Source: Lachnospiraceae bacterium (GTDB taxonomy: Bacteria; Bacillota; Clostridia; Lachnospirales; Lachnospiraceae). From it: a DNA stretch of 64,000 nt. The position numbers were made by a program, and so were the translations under genes. Positions 35,972 through 45,554 of the stretch are shown piece by piece (within the stretch, counting starts at the first letter, position 1; every line of letters starts with the position of its first letter). The stretch is from assembly GCA_029054245.1 (NCBI GenBank), contig JAIDFQ010000006.1, positions 1 to 64,000 on the forward strand, given 5' to 3'. Under the pieces are notes generated by a model that saw only the letters and a program-made list of their open reading frames with translations, had not been told where the DNA came from and did no database searches.

Positions 35972-36742
35972 CTATTCAGCATCTGCTGCTGCAACTTCCT
36001 CGATATCTTCGGGCGCTGCTTCGCCTGCTGCCTCTGCCATTTCTTCTGTCACTAATTCTTCACCCTGATTTGCCTCAATGACAGCATCTGCCATCTTTGC
36101 AACGATCAGCTTAACAGCTCTGATTGCATCATCATTACCAGGAATAATATAATCCAGCTCTTCTGGATCACAGTTCGTATCACCAATACCGATTAAAGTA
36201 ATGCCAAGTGCATGCGCTTCCTGCACACAGATTCTTTCCTTCTTAGGATCGACTACAAAAATAGCATCTGGGATTCTTGTCATATTCTTGATACCGCCAA
36301 GATTCTTTTCAAGCTTTTCCCATTCCTTTTTGATAGCAATGACTTCTTTCTTAGGAAGCACGTCAAAAGTGCCGTCCTCAGCCATTGTCTCAATCGCTCT
36401 TAATCTCTCAATTCTGCTCTGGATTGTCTTAAAGTTGGTAAGCATACCGCCTAACCATCTCTCATTTACATAATACATACCGCAACGCTCAGCTTCTGTC
36501 TTAACAGCATCCTGCGCCTGCTTTTTTGTTCCCACAAAAAGGATCGTTCCACCCTGGGATGCAATTTCAAATACTGCCCTGTATGCCTCGTCCACTTTGC
36601 CAACTGATTTCTGTAAATCAATGATGTGGATTCCGTTCCTCTCTGTAAAAATGTAAGGAGCCATCTTAGGGTTCCATCTTCTTGTCTGATGTCCAAAATG
36701 AACACCTGCTTCTAATAACTGCTTCATTGAAATAACGCTCAT
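35972..36742 (-). CDS. rpsB: Ribosomal protein S2
   Basis: A 256-residue small-subunit protein. [20 protein letters not shown] and the later [20 protein letters not shown] are the S2 signatures. The last 25 residues are an acidic Ala/Glu tail. TGGAGG precedes the ATG. The 120-base leader could hold an autoregulatory site, but I see no known S2 structure. Confidence 0.98.
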   Translation of the reverse strand: MSVISMKQLLEAGVHFGHQTRRWNPKMAPYIFTERNGIHIIDLQKSVGKVDEAYRAVFEIASQGGTILFVGTKKQAQDAVKTEAERCGMYYVNERWLGGMLTNFKTIQSRIERLRAIETMAEDGTFDVLPKKEVIAIKKEWEKLEKNLGGIKNMTRIPDAIFVVDPKKERICVQEAHALGITLIGIGDTNCDPEELDYIIPGNDDAIRAVKLIVAKMADAVIEANQGEELVTEEMAEAAGEAAPEDIEEVAAADAE

Positions 36743-36855
36743 GTTTCTACCTCCATTTGGTTTTGCTTCCGCATATCATCTTCTCTCCTGCATACCTTCC
36801 ATTTGAAAGCACCAACAGTCAATAGATACGCGTGTTTTATAGTCACAACGCGGAT

Positions 36856-36884
36856 ATTATAGCACAAAAAAATCCCTCTTGCAA
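36856..36884 (-). promoter_or_regulatory. rpsB promoter overlapping the upstream terminator
   Basis: On the minus strand TTGCAA (36879-36884), 17 bases, TATAAT (36856-36861). The -35 box lies in the loop of the terminator at 36865-36897. Confidence 0.65.
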
Positions 36885-36897
36885 GGGATTTTTGTTT
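36865..36897 (-). terminator. Terminator of the flagellar supercluster
   Basis: AAAAATCCCT/AGGGATTTTT with a seven-base loop and a run of seven T on the minus strand, 37 bases after the MltG-like gene. Confidence 0.85.
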
Positions 36898-36933
36898 TAC
36901 TTTATAAGCTGGCTCGTAAGGCGTGGCAACGTT

Positions 36934-37644
36934 TTATTCAAGACCTGCAAGGATTCTTGCCATCTGCTCATGATCCGCATTTACCGGTATTTCAAATATT
37001 CCCACATTAAGCCGCTTATCGTATCCGTTCTGGCACAGATATAAATCAAAATCGAATGCCGAACTCACCAGACCTGCCTGCTCTAATTTCCTACTGATTG
37101 TAAGAGAACCGTCGCCGCTGTCTACCCGAATGGTAACCGTACCGGTATTTTGTGATCCTCCTTCCGGTTCTGCCGGTTTTTCAGCGGGAGCTGCCGACTC
37201 CATTCCGCCATCAGGTGTTGGTGCCTCCGTTGGTTTGGTTGTACTTGCCGGCGTCGGTACTGCTGACGGCTTAGCGGATTCTTCCGGTGTCGGTGCCACA
37301 GAAGGCGCGCTGGTCTTTGACGGCGTCGGTACAGTCGAAGGCGCACTGGTCTTTGACGGTGATGCCGAAGGAACGTCCGCTATCCCTGGCGTCGGTGTTG
37401 CAGTGGCAACAGGTTCTAAAGTCGGTGTAGGCGCCTCCTCCTGCCCTTTTTGAAGTTCTGACTGCAGGATGCCGGCGGCGTCTGCCAATACCGTGCTCTC
37501 CTCTATCATCCCAAGCGCTTTCGCCCTCTCCTTTATTTCTTCGTTGCTCAACTCCTCTTTTCCGCCTTTGGAGGCAATCCCCATGATAATCGCTGTCACA
37601 ACGATCCCTATGCCTAAACCTCTTAAATAGTATTTCAGATTCAT
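36934..37644 (-). CDS. MltG/YceG-like protein, N-terminal module only
   Basis: A 236-residue protein with an N-terminal membrane helix (residues 5-24), a Pro/Thr/Ser/Ala-rich linker of about 100 residues, and a final 70-residue domain (GDGSLTISRKLEQAGLVSSA, FDFDLYLCQNGYDKRLNVG) that matches the LysM-like first module of the MltG lytic transglycosylase. The catalytic MltG domain is absent. The linker contains degenerate repeats of PTPSKTSAPS type and may span the wall. It is the last gene of the flagellar transcript, before the terminator. Confidence 0.7.
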   Translation of the reverse strand: MNLKYYLRGLGIGIVVTAIIMGIASKGGKEELSNEEIKERAKALGMIEESTVLADAAGILQSELQKGQEEAPTPTLEPVATATPTPGIADVPSASPSKTSAPSTVPTPSKTSAPSVAPTPEESAKPSAVPTPASTTKPTEAPTPDGGMESAAPAEKPAEPEGGSQNTGTVTIRVDSGDGSLTISRKLEQAGLVSSAFDFDLYLCQNGYDKRLNVGIFEIPVNADHEQMARILAGLE

Positions 37645-37670
37645 TTTTGTCCCTTATTCCTTAAAATTGC

Positions 37671-38726
37671 TTACATTCCTTCAAATAAATCAATTACAAG
37701 CTTTACTTCTCCGATTCCCAATCCAAGTTCCTTGGCAATTGCCATATTGGACTTTCCGGTCTTATGAAGCTCTAAAATTCTTTCATTATTATTTCTTCCT
37801 CCGCGGCTGCCTTCGTCATTTAAAGATACGGTCACTTCAGGCACTTCTACAGGCGCTGCATCTGCTGGAAGATCGTTTACACTTTCTGTCTCTGCCGCCT
37901 TAACTGCCGCTTTTGTCTCCTTTTTGGGCGTTTTTGCCGCCCGCGGCTTTCTTGCAGTTTTTCCTGTCCCTTTTGGTTTTTCCTTTTCTTCTTCCTTGGG
38001 AACAGATACTTGGGAAACGTCAATCACTTCCGCCGCAATCGGTTTAAAGTCATCCTCAATGGCTTTTGCTGCTTTCTCTTTCCGCGCTGTTATGACAGTC
38101 AGTTCCTCTACTGTCCTGCTGACAGCTTCTGCTTCTTCCCTCACCTTTGCGGTGTTTCTTTCCGCTTCCTCAATCGTCTGGCGAAGCTCTTCTGCCCTGG
38201 TTTCGACCTCACCCACTTCCTGCTGGGCCTTTTGGGCGCTGGTCTGCGCTTCGCTTGCTGCCTGCTGTGCTTCTTTAACTTTAATTTCCATTTCTTTTGC
38301 TGCCAGATCAGCATCCAGCATAGTCTGTTTCACCTCGCTGGCAGTCTTTGCCGCATCAGCAGCGACAGTCTTTAAATTTTCGTGCTTGTCATTCAGCATA
38401 TCATACAGGAACACTACCTCCTGATGACTTTTATTGATTTCACCCAACACCGTATCTGAATACTCGCTGATCGACATCATCTTTTCATTCATCAATCGCT
38501 CCATGGAACGTTCTGCCTTCTCCATTGAATATGTGACCGTTTCATCGACGATTTCGTTTATTTTCACTTTCCGGTCATCAATTTCCCGGTCAACCATTTC
38601 TCTGATTGCGTCTTCGCTGATTTTTGCAGCATTTTCAACATCTTCCTTTTTACCTGCCGGAAGCAGGAAACTGACTATAAACACTATAATACCTAATACC
38701 AAAAAAATAATTTCTATCACTTCCAT
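37671..38726 (-). CDS. DUF6115-type coiled-coil protein of the flagellar cluster
   Basis: A 351-residue protein with an N-terminal membrane helix (EIIFLVLGIIVFIVSFLL), about 150 residues of coiled coil rich in Ala/Glu/Lys, a basic Lys/Pro-rich linker, and a C-terminal helix-turn-helix-like segment (NERILELHKTGKSNMAIAKE, LGLGIGEVKLVIDLF). Such proteins recur at the end of clostridial flagellar operons; their function is unknown. Confidence 0.65.
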   Translation of the reverse strand: MEVIEIIFLVLGIIVFIVSFLLPAGKKEDVENAAKISEDAIREMVDREIDDRKVKINEIVDETVTYSMEKAERSMERLMNEKMMSISEYSDTVLGEINKSHQEVVFLYDMLNDKHENLKTVAADAAKTASEVKQTMLDADLAAKEMEIKVKEAQQAASEAQTSAQKAQQEVGEVETRAEELRQTIEEAERNTAKVREEAEAVSRTVEELTVITARKEKAAKAIEDDFKPIAAEVIDVSQVSVPKEEEKEKPKGTGKTARKPRAAKTPKKETKAAVKAAETESVNDLPADAAPVEVPEVTVSLNDEGSRGGRNNNERILELHKTGKSNMAIAKELGLGIGEVKLVIDLFEGM

Positions 38727-38744
38727 ATTTTCACCCGTATATCA

Positions 38745-39056
38745 TCAGATTTTCATGTCAAAGTTATTTTGTCCTTTAAGGACCACCCTGCCATCTTTTT
38801 CTTCTTTCTTTCGCCTGCGCCCGCCATCTCCGGCGTAGCTGCCGTTTCCTTTATCCTTTGCGTCAAACCGCTTTCCCCTGTTATCCGCTTCATCCCCCTG
38901 GTGTACTTGACGTGCTTTGTTCTCTACCGTCTGGTCAAACTGCCGCTGGAAATTAGATTGATCCACCATCACCTTATTGTCTTCATTATGTTTAATGGTG
39001 GTAAAATCCTGCGCCCTTGTTACCTGCCCTTGAAGTTCTACACGACTAATCGTCAT
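38745..39056 (-). CDS. Small basic protein of the flagellar cluster, function unknown
   Basis: A 103-residue hydrophilic protein, Lys/Asp/Gly-rich at the C-terminus (GKRFDAKDKGNGSYAGDGGR), with no membrane segment. AAAGGA precedes the ATG. It sits between FapA and DUF6115 genes and is the kind of protein often found there in Lachnospiraceae. I recognise no domain. Confidence 0.6.
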   Translation of the reverse strand: MTISRVELQGQVTRAQDFTTIKHNEDNKVMVDQSNFQRQFDQTVENKARQVHQGDEADNRGKRFDAKDKGNGSYAGDGGRRRKKEEKDGRVVLKGQNNFDMKI

Positions 39057-39086
39057 ATGCCATATCCTTTCTACGGTTTATAAACT

Positions 39087-40691
39087 TTATAAAACCGTCA
39101 TTTCTACTTCTCCCTTTGATTTTATGAACTTGCAATGTGACATGCTGTTCTTTACAACCATGGAAGCATCTCCAATGCAAATCCTCGTACCACTGAACAC
39201 TTCACCTGAGACTTCTATTTTGGCAGAACCGCTCTCCGCCAGAAGTTTTTGCAGCGTGTCGATTTCATTCATATACTCTTCCTGCTGCTTCTTCATATGT
39301 TTGTCTTTCTGCATCATTCTCTGGGCAGATTTCAGCTGTTCTTGTTTCAGATTCGCCCCCTTCGTCATTTTCTGTGCCATCCCAAGTAAAACCGGAGCGA
39401 GCGCATCCATCTCCTTTTTATTTTCAGCCATCTCTTTCTGGATTTCCTGTATCCGCTGCTTTATGTTGGGATCCACACCAACTTCCACAAGGGTGTCCGC
39501 CCCCATATAAGAGCCCAGGGTCTTTACCTGGATAAGGTTGGCGGCACATACTTTTCCGCCTGTGATAAATCCTCTTTTTCCGCTTACCGTAATCTCCGTT
39601 CCTGCCGTCACTTCACTGTGCAAAATGGACCCTGCCGATACATATCCACCTGCATTCACCTTCGCATTTTCTATAAACTTTGCAATGACATTTCCTCCTG
39701 CTTTCAAAGTCCCCTTTGCCATGCCGTTCATGCCTCTGGCTATGACGACACTTCCCTGGGCTTCCAAAAATGCGCCTTCCACCACGCCTCTGACTTCTAT
39801 ATCTCCCTTCGCCTTAACCCTGAAATTTGTACAGACATTTCCATTCACCATAACATTTCCATCATACTCAATATTTCCGGTCGAATTGTCGACGTTTTCC
39901 ACCTCAAGCACATCCGAGACAAATACCTTTCCTTCCACCAGTGATACATGCCCATTCACCTGAGTGGTCAGCACCTGACGGTCATCTGAAATGGTTATGT
40001 TACGCCCATATTTAAGCACTGCCTGCTTTATTGTTCTGGGCTTGATTTTATCATTGTAGATATCAATGCCATATTCTCCAGCATCTCCCGGAAACAACCG
40101 GGCAAGAACATCTCCCTTCTTACAGTGATTGAGCGCATTCAAATGAAAAAAGTCTACGCTTCCATCTTCTTTGAGGGTAGGCTTAGCATGCAAATCTGTT
40201 TCAAAGTAATACTCAATCCTGGCATCCGTTCCATGCCGTGGCGGCTGCCCTTTCGCTACCAAAATATCGGTACAGTAAACCGGTCTTGAGAAAAAGTTTT
40301 GGAGACCTTCCTTTCTGATTCCAAATTTAATATTCTTTCTCATCAGGAAATCGATAAATTCCTGGGCGGTCAGCCTTTCTCCCTTTTCAGAGGGCGGATA
40401 GAATCTTGCCATTGCCATCATTTTATCCTGACTGACCTGAAAAATATAGCTTCCTTTTACTTCAGGCGAAGCATTCTGATTGATTACAAACTGGTAAACC
40501 TCTTTATCTGACGCAAACGCCTCTTTGAATCCCTTGTTCAGCGTATGTGCCTCAAATGCAATCTCATTGCGATTTAAGTAATTGATTACTTCTTTAACGT
40601 TTACCTCTTTTCCTCCGTTACGGGGTTGAAAAACCTTTAATGACGTTTCGTTTCTGCCGCATACTACTTGAAAATACCCATTTTTTTTCAA
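39087..40691 (-). CDS. FapA-family (DUF342) protein
   Basis: A 534-residue protein of the FapA group: an N-terminal region, a central beta-helical polymer-like part (VMVNGNVCTNFRVKAKGDIE, GVVEGAFLEAQGSVVIARGM), and a C-terminal coiled coil (about 420-490) with a final beta segment. Start is a TTG at 40689-40691 with GGGGGG about seven bases upstream. DUF342 genes are regular members of Gram-positive flagellar operons near the motility sigma factor; their molecular role is not established. Confidence 0.85.
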   Translation of the reverse strand: MKKNGYFQVVCGRNETSLKVFQPRNGGKEVNVKEVINYLNRNEIAFEAHTLNKGFKEAFASDKEVYQFVINQNASPEVKGSYIFQVSQDKMMAMARFYPPSEKGERLTAQEFIDFLMRKNIKFGIRKEGLQNFFSRPVYCTDILVAKGQPPRHGTDARIEYYFETDLHAKPTLKEDGSVDFFHLNALNHCKKGDVLARLFPGDAGEYGIDIYNDKIKPRTIKQAVLKYGRNITISDDRQVLTTQVNGHVSLVEGKVFVSDVLEVENVDNSTGNIEYDGNVMVNGNVCTNFRVKAKGDIEVRGVVEGAFLEAQGSVVIARGMNGMAKGTLKAGGNVIAKFIENAKVNAGGYVSAGSILHSEVTAGTEITVSGKRGFITGGKVCAANLIQVKTLGSYMGADTLVEVGVDPNIKQRIQEIQKEMAENKKEMDALAPVLLGMAQKMTKGANLKQEQLKSAQRMMQKDKHMKKQQEEYMNEIDTLQKLLAESGSAKIEVSGEVFSGTRICIGDASMVVKNSMSHCKFIKSKGEVEMTVL

Positions 40692-40721
40692 ACTGACGCC
40701 CCCCTGTATTAGTATTTCGGT

Positions 40722-41486
40722 CTATACCGAAAATATCCCCATATAGTTTCCCATCTTTGCTTTCATTTTCTGGAGGGCCCTAGTGTGAAGCTGGGAGATT
40801 CTTGACTCGGACACCTCCAACACATTGCTGATTTCCTTCAATGTTAAATCCTCATAATAATATAACAAAATAACTTTTTTTTCTTTTTCCGTCAAAAGCT
40901 CCAAAGCCTGCTGTAATACCTTCTTTAATTCTTCTTTTTCGATTACCTCTTCCGGACTGTCAAAGCGATGCTGATCCGTCTGTTCCGCCGGCACCTCGCT
41001 TCCTGACTCCATAAATTCATTTAAAGAAACCACACCTGTAATCTTCATCTGGGACTGCCATGTAAGATAATCCTCATCAGAAATTCCAAGGCTTGCAGCA
41101 ATCTCTTCATCTGTCGCTGCCCGTCCGGTGGCTGTCTCTATTTCCTTTATTGCTCCGTCAATTTTTTTCTGCTTCTGCCTGATCGTTCTGGGAATCCAAT
41201 CCATCTTCCTAATCTGATCCAGAATCGCCCCTCTGATGCGCAGGCTTGCATACGTCTCAAATTTTACAGCTTTCATACTGTCAAATTTGTCTATGGCATC
41301 AATCAGTCCGAAAATACCATAACTAACAAGATCATCATACTCCACATTGTATCCCAGATACATGCTAAGACGCCCTGCCACCAGTTTCACTAACGGCGCA
41401 TATTCCAGTATCAATTTCTCTCTGATTTCAGGCGATTTCGTTTTTGCATAACTTTCCCAAAGCCTGTTTCTTCCTGCCTCGTCCAT
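40722..41486 (-). CDS. fliA: Flagellar sigma factor FliA (sigma-28/SigD)
   Basis: A 254-residue sigma-70-family factor with region 2 (VEYDDLVSYGIFGLIDAIDK, FETYASLRIRGAILDQIRKM), region 3 and region 4 (LTLKEISNVLEVSESRISQL). It directs late flagellar and chemotaxis genes and is controlled by FlgM (not in the window). The ATG at 41486 has GGAGG upstream; upstream GTG/ATG codons at 41501-41496 do not. It lies downstream of cheD and a small membrane protein. Confidence 0.95.
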   Translation of the reverse strand: MDEAGRNRLWESYAKTKSPEIREKLILEYAPLVKLVAGRLSMYLGYNVEYDDLVSYGIFGLIDAIDKFDSMKAVKFETYASLRIRGAILDQIRKMDWIPRTIRQKQKKIDGAIKEIETATGRAATDEEIAASLGISDEDYLTWQSQMKITGVVSLNEFMESGSEVPAEQTDQHRFDSPEEVIEKEELKKVLQQALELLTEKEKKVILLYYYEDLTLKEISNVLEVSESRISQLHTRALQKMKAKMGNYMGIFSV

Positions 41487-41516
41487 CGTTACCTCCATCA
41501 CCCAGGTTTATGTCCT

Positions 41517-41813
41517 TTATTCTGCCCCATTTTCAATCTCTTCATTTGCTTGATTGGTTGATTCCCCCTCAGCTTCCAACGCCGCCTGCATTTCCATGAC
41601 TTCTCTTTCATGTTCTTCCTGCGCCTTGATCTGACTTACGAACGCAGCAAGCCTGCCCTGAATAAAACTAGCTGCCAGGTAAAAAATGAACAGTACCAAA
41701 AGTAAGATTGTCAGCATCTGCTGCGTGCTATAGTGAAAATAATACATTATAAGACTTGCTACTGCGCCTGCAAGGAGCGTCACAAAAGGTGCAAACAATT
41801 TCATCTTTTTCAT
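41517..41813 (-). CDS. Small two-helix membrane protein between cheD and fliA
   Basis: A 98-residue protein with two membrane helices (about 7-26 and 33-52) and an acidic, Glu/Gln-rich C-terminal tail. Its ATG overlaps the cheD stop by four bases, which indicates translational coupling. No family recognised. Confidence 0.65.
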   Translation of the reverse strand: MKKMKLFAPFVTLLAGAVASLIMYYFHYSTQQMLTILLLVLFIFYLAASFIQGRLAAFVSQIKAQEEHEREVMEMQAALEAEGESTNQANEEIENGAE

Positions 41814-42295
41814 ATGATTTTCTCCGATTTTCCCACAGCCTTTATAACGAAATCTCCCGTTTTGGGATAAAAAATTACTGTCCTCCCATAAGAGTCCCCT
41901 GTATCCTCCGCCAGAATCGGTATTCGCAACTGATTCAACTTTTTCTTGCTTGCCATTACATTCCGTTCCCCTACACGAATCATATCACTTTTGCTTCCAA
42001 AAGCAAACATCTGTGCGCCGCCTGCAATCTTAGCCACAAGCCTGCTGCGGTTCGCTCCCATACGGACAATTTCATTTACCATGTCCTCTATACCCGTATC
42101 TGCAAATTTCGGCCGGTTCGTATTATTTTTTATTTCAGTGCTGTCTGGCAGCATAATATGTGCCAGCCCTCCGATTCCCGTCGCAGGATCCCTCACTGCG
42201 ATTCCTACGCAGGATCCTAACCCTAAGGTTGTCACTGCATCATCACCCCTGCAGGTCTTGAAATCAGCCATTCCCACTTTAATAACTTCACTCAT
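41810..42295 (-). CDS. cheD: Chemoreceptor glutamine deamidase CheD
   Basis: A 161-residue enzyme that deamidates receptor Gln residues and binds CheC. TLGLGSCVGIAV gives the catalytic Cys, GGLAHIMLPDS the His, and KIAGGAQMF the conserved core. It lies directly after cheC. Confidence 0.95.
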   Translation of the reverse strand: MSEVIKVGMADFKTCRGDDAVTTLGLGSCVGIAVRDPATGIGGLAHIMLPDSTEIKNNTNRPKFADTGIEDMVNEIVRMGANRSRLVAKIAGGAQMFAFGSKSDMIRVGERNVMASKKKLNQLRIPILAEDTGDSYGRTVIFYPKTGDFVIKAVGKSEKII

Positions 42296-42328
42296 CTTTC
42301 CATGCGTCTCCCGTTTTTCTTCCTATCC

Positions 42329-42964
42329 CTACAATACACCTAGCGATGACAGTATCTTCTCGTAGGAATTCATATCAGGAATAAGAATAAAATAACCGTC
42401 TAACTCCACATCATCTGAAAAAGTCGTCTGTATCAGCAGAATCTTATCCCCCAACACGCCGAATTCAACCGCCGGAACACTAAGAAGCGCCCCCGCCATA
42501 TCTATGCCAAGCTGCGGCACCGATGGATATATTTTTAAATTAGTCAACCCTGATAAGGCGTTCAGATATGCCCCTGTAATAATATTTCCAAGTTCCTTTA
42601 CGGCGGAACATTCCATTTCACCAAACTGGTACTCTTCAAGGTTTTCCTCGTCGATTCCCAACATTCCACACATCAATTTATTTACCAAATGCGCCGCCGT
42701 CGCCTTGGTAAAAATGAACATCATGCTGCCCTCTATGTCACCTTCAACCTGTAGATAAATGCCAACCATAATCTGGTCATCTCCGCCAACAATTGCCCCT
42801 AATTCATGAAATTCAAGCAACCTGACCTGCGGCACTGACATATCCACTTTGCACCCGACCATCTGCGCAAGCGCTGTAGTCGCATTTCCTGCACCGATAT
42901 TACCCAATTCCTGCAGCACATCAAAATATTGATTTGTTAATTGCTCCATGCTAAGGTCCTTCAT
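42329..42964 (-). CDS. cheC: CheY-P phosphatase CheC
   Basis: A 211-residue protein with both CheC active-site repeats: ELGNIGAGNATTALAQM near residue 16 and CSAVKELGNIITGAYLNALS near 113, each with the Glu-Asn pair. It dephosphorylates CheY-P and partners CheD. AGGAGG precedes the ATG. Confidence 0.95.
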   Translation of the reverse strand: MKDLSMEQLTNQYFDVLQELGNIGAGNATTALAQMVGCKVDMSVPQVRLLEFHELGAIVGGDDQIMVGIYLQVEGDIEGSMMFIFTKATAAHLVNKLMCGMLGIDEENLEEYQFGEMECSAVKELGNIITGAYLNALSGLTNLKIYPSVPQLGIDMAGALLSVPAVEFGVLGDKILLIQTTFSDDVELDGYFILIPDMNSYEKILSSLGVL

Positions 42965-43004
42965 GGTTCCTCCTATTATTTCCTTCTCTTACTTTGAAAG
43001 TTTA

Positions 43005-43487
43005 CTATTTATTCTCCATAGCAACAGCATTGAGATCCAGAAGTGAAATCAGCTCGCCATTATGTTTACCGACACCTAAAATGAAATTGACTCTCTCTTC
43101 CTTATCGTCATAGGCAACTTTTTCAATCTCTTCCTGGCTCAATGTGACTACTTCTTTCACCTCATCCACAATAACGCCAATCGTTCCATGCTGCTCAAGT
43201 TTTAAGATGATGATTCTGGTCGCCTTGGTCATTTCATCTGCCGGCAAATCCATTTTAATCCTAAGACTCATAACCGGAATGACTTCACCTCGCAGATTGA
43301 TTACGCCTTTCAAATAATCAGCCACCTTAGGCACTCTGGTAATATGCTGTACTCGCACGATATTATCTACATATTTAATATCAATGCCATACTGCTCATT
43401 CCCAAGCTTGATTACTATGTACTGTATTGCCTCACCTTCTGTTTTTACATTGTATAGACCCATATCAGATACTTTCAGTTCATCCAT
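43005..43487 (-). CDS. cheW: Chemotaxis adaptor CheW
   Basis: A 160-residue single CheW domain (IVIKLGNEQYGIDIKYVDNI, GVINLRGEVIPVMSLRIKMD). It couples receptors to CheA. The ATG at 43487 has a GGGGGAG upstream. It lies 16 bases after cheA. Confidence 0.95.
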   Translation of the reverse strand: MDELKVSDMGLYNVKTEGEAIQYIVIKLGNEQYGIDIKYVDNIVRVQHITRVPKVADYLKGVINLRGEVIPVMSLRIKMDLPADEMTKATRIIILKLEQHGTIGVIVDEVKEVVTLSQEEIEKVAYDDKEERVNFILGVGKHNGELISLLDLNAVAMENK

Positions 43488-43503
43488 TGTTTCTCCCCCC
43501 ATC

Positions 43504-45552
43504 TTATATCAGTGCATTTGCGTCTAAGATCAGTGCCACTTCGCCATCGCCAAGAATCGTCGCTCCGCTTATGATCTTACATTTGCTGATATATTTGCCC
43601 AGTGATTTGATGACGATTTCCTGCTGTCCCATCAATTCATCTATTACCAGACCAGCAAGTTTCTCACCCTTCTTTACGATTACAACGATTAGATTTTCAT
43701 CCGGTGATTTGCTGCTTTCAATATCAAGCTCTTTGCTCAATCTGATAAGGGGAATCACACTACCTCTTAAATTGATCACTTCTCTGTTTTGAACCAGTTT
43801 GACTTCACTGGGGCTTATATCCTCAAGTGTCTGGATCCCGCCAAGGGAAATCGCATATTTTTCTCCGCCTACAGTAACCATAAGCGCCTGGATAATCGCT
43901 AGTGTCAATGGCAGGCGCACAATCCATGTGCTTCCTTCTCCCAGCCTGGACTTCACTTCGACTTCACCGCTTAAGGATTCTATCTTTGATTTTACTACAT
44001 CAAGCCCGACGCCTCTGCCCGAAACATCTGAAATCTTCTTTGCCGTAGAAAATCCCGCATGGAAAAGCAGATTGATGATATCCTTCTCGCTCATATTGTC
44101 ACCCTGCTCTGGTGTAATGACCCCACGCTCAATCGCTTTGTTCTTAACGCCCTCCACATCAATGCCATTGCCGTCGTCTCTCACTTCGATTACGACATTG
44201 TTTCCATCCTGATACGCATCTAGGAAAATCGAACCCGCTTCCGGTTTTCCTCTCTGCAAACGAAGCTCTGTGGATTCCAGCCCATGATCAGCGGCATTGC
44301 GAAGAAGATGCATCAGCGGATCACCGATCTCGTCTACTACAGTTCTGTCAAGCTCTGTCTCCTCACCAGACATATATAGTTCCATCTTTTTATCCAGTTT
44401 CTTTGAAAGGTCACGGATCATTCTGGGGAATTTGCTCACAACGCTTTCAATAGGAACCATCCTCACCTTCATGACCGACTCATGCAGATTCGTTGTCACG
44501 CCTTCCAAATACTCAATCTGTTCGTTAAATCCTCTTCCATTTCCTCCTTCTGTGCTAGATGCAGATACCAATGAATTCTTTGCAATAATAAGCTCACTTA
44601 CCAGATTCATAAGAACATCCAGCTTTTCAATGTCTACACGGACCGTTCTGTTTACAACGGGTTTGCCCACTGCTTTTTTCTCGTTTGTCTTAGCAGGCGC
44701 GCTTTGTGTCTGTGCAGGAGCTGCAGGTTTTGTCTCAGCGGTCTGTTCTACTGCCTGTTTTTTCACAGCCGCCTCTTCTATCTCATAAACTGCGCCTACC
44801 ACCTTTTCTATTTCAGAAACACACCTTGTCACTTGAAGAATATCCTCAATCGGACACTCAGAAATAATAATCAGACTGAAATCCAAGTCGAATTTTTCAT
44901 CCTCAATATCTTGAGCAGGAGGGTTACACACGATAATCTCTGCTTTTTCCTCAACTGCTTTGTACACCAGAAAGGCTCTTGCTGCTTTGAGCAGGCAGCT
45001 TTCCTGCACATAAACGGTTAAACCATATACGTTCTTTCCCTGGGATTTGGCGGTGGATAAAACCAGCTGCTCAGACTCACCTATTTTAATATCCATCCAT
45101 TTTTCCGCCGGTCCATCTTCTGCTTTTGCTTCCGCACCTGATTCCTTTGCTGATGTTTCTGCTTTTCCACCAGGTTTAAGAAAGGCATTCAGCATATTGA
45201 TTAACTGCTGATTGTCGTTGGTTCCTTCGTCGGCAGTCTGCTGGATGTTTTCTGTGTATTCTTCCAGCGCATCCAGACATTGGAACAGCGTGTCAATCAA
45301 ATTGGAATTCACCTTCATGGTGCCGTTCCTAATTTCGGAAAAAACATTTTCCATATCATGTGTAAGCGCCTGCATACGCTTATATCCCATGGTACCTGCC
45401 ATACCCTTCATAGAATGGGCGGCACGGAAAATCTCATTAATCGTATCTACATTTTCCGGCTCCTGCTCCAGACTGAGAATCTGGGTATTCAGGCTTTCAA
45501 GGTGCTCCTTGGTTTCATCAAGAAAAATCTCAAGATATTGATTTACATCCAT
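43504..45552 (-). CDS. cheA: Chemotaxis histidine kinase CheA
   Basis: A 682-residue kinase with all five domains: Hpt with phospho-His in RAAHSMKGMAGTMG (about residue 46), P2, dimerisation domain (LDVLMNLVSELIIAKNSLV), ATPase with N-box HLLRNAADHG, G1 VRDDGNGID, G2 GRGVGLDVVK, and a C-terminal CheW-like domain. A Pro/Ala-rich linker precedes the dimerisation domain. Confidence 0.97.
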   Translation of the reverse strand: MDVNQYLEIFLDETKEHLESLNTQILSLEQEPENVDTINEIFRAAHSMKGMAGTMGYKRMQALTHDMENVFSEIRNGTMKVNSNLIDTLFQCLDALEEYTENIQQTADEGTNDNQQLINMLNAFLKPGGKAETSAKESGAEAKAEDGPAEKWMDIKIGESEQLVLSTAKSQGKNVYGLTVYVQESCLLKAARAFLVYKAVEEKAEIIVCNPPAQDIEDEKFDLDFSLIIISECPIEDILQVTRCVSEIEKVVGAVYEIEEAAVKKQAVEQTAETKPAAPAQTQSAPAKTNEKKAVGKPVVNRTVRVDIEKLDVLMNLVSELIIAKNSLVSASSTEGGNGRGFNEQIEYLEGVTTNLHESVMKVRMVPIESVVSKFPRMIRDLSKKLDKKMELYMSGEETELDRTVVDEIGDPLMHLLRNAADHGLESTELRLQRGKPEAGSIFLDAYQDGNNVVIEVRDDGNGIDVEGVKNKAIERGVITPEQGDNMSEKDIINLLFHAGFSTAKKISDVSGRGVGLDVVKSKIESLSGEVEVKSRLGEGSTWIVRLPLTLAIIQALMVTVGGEKYAISLGGIQTLEDISPSEVKLVQNREVINLRGSVIPLIRLSKELDIESSKSPDENLIVVIVKKGEKLAGLVIDELMGQQEIVIKSLGKYISKCKIISGATILGDGEVALILDANALI

Positions 45553-45554
45553 AA

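Noticed and set aside
37130-37453. Gly/Val-rich plus-strand frame
   Set aside because: Antisense of the Pro/Ser/Thr repeat linker of the MltG-like protein; composition explains the open frame.
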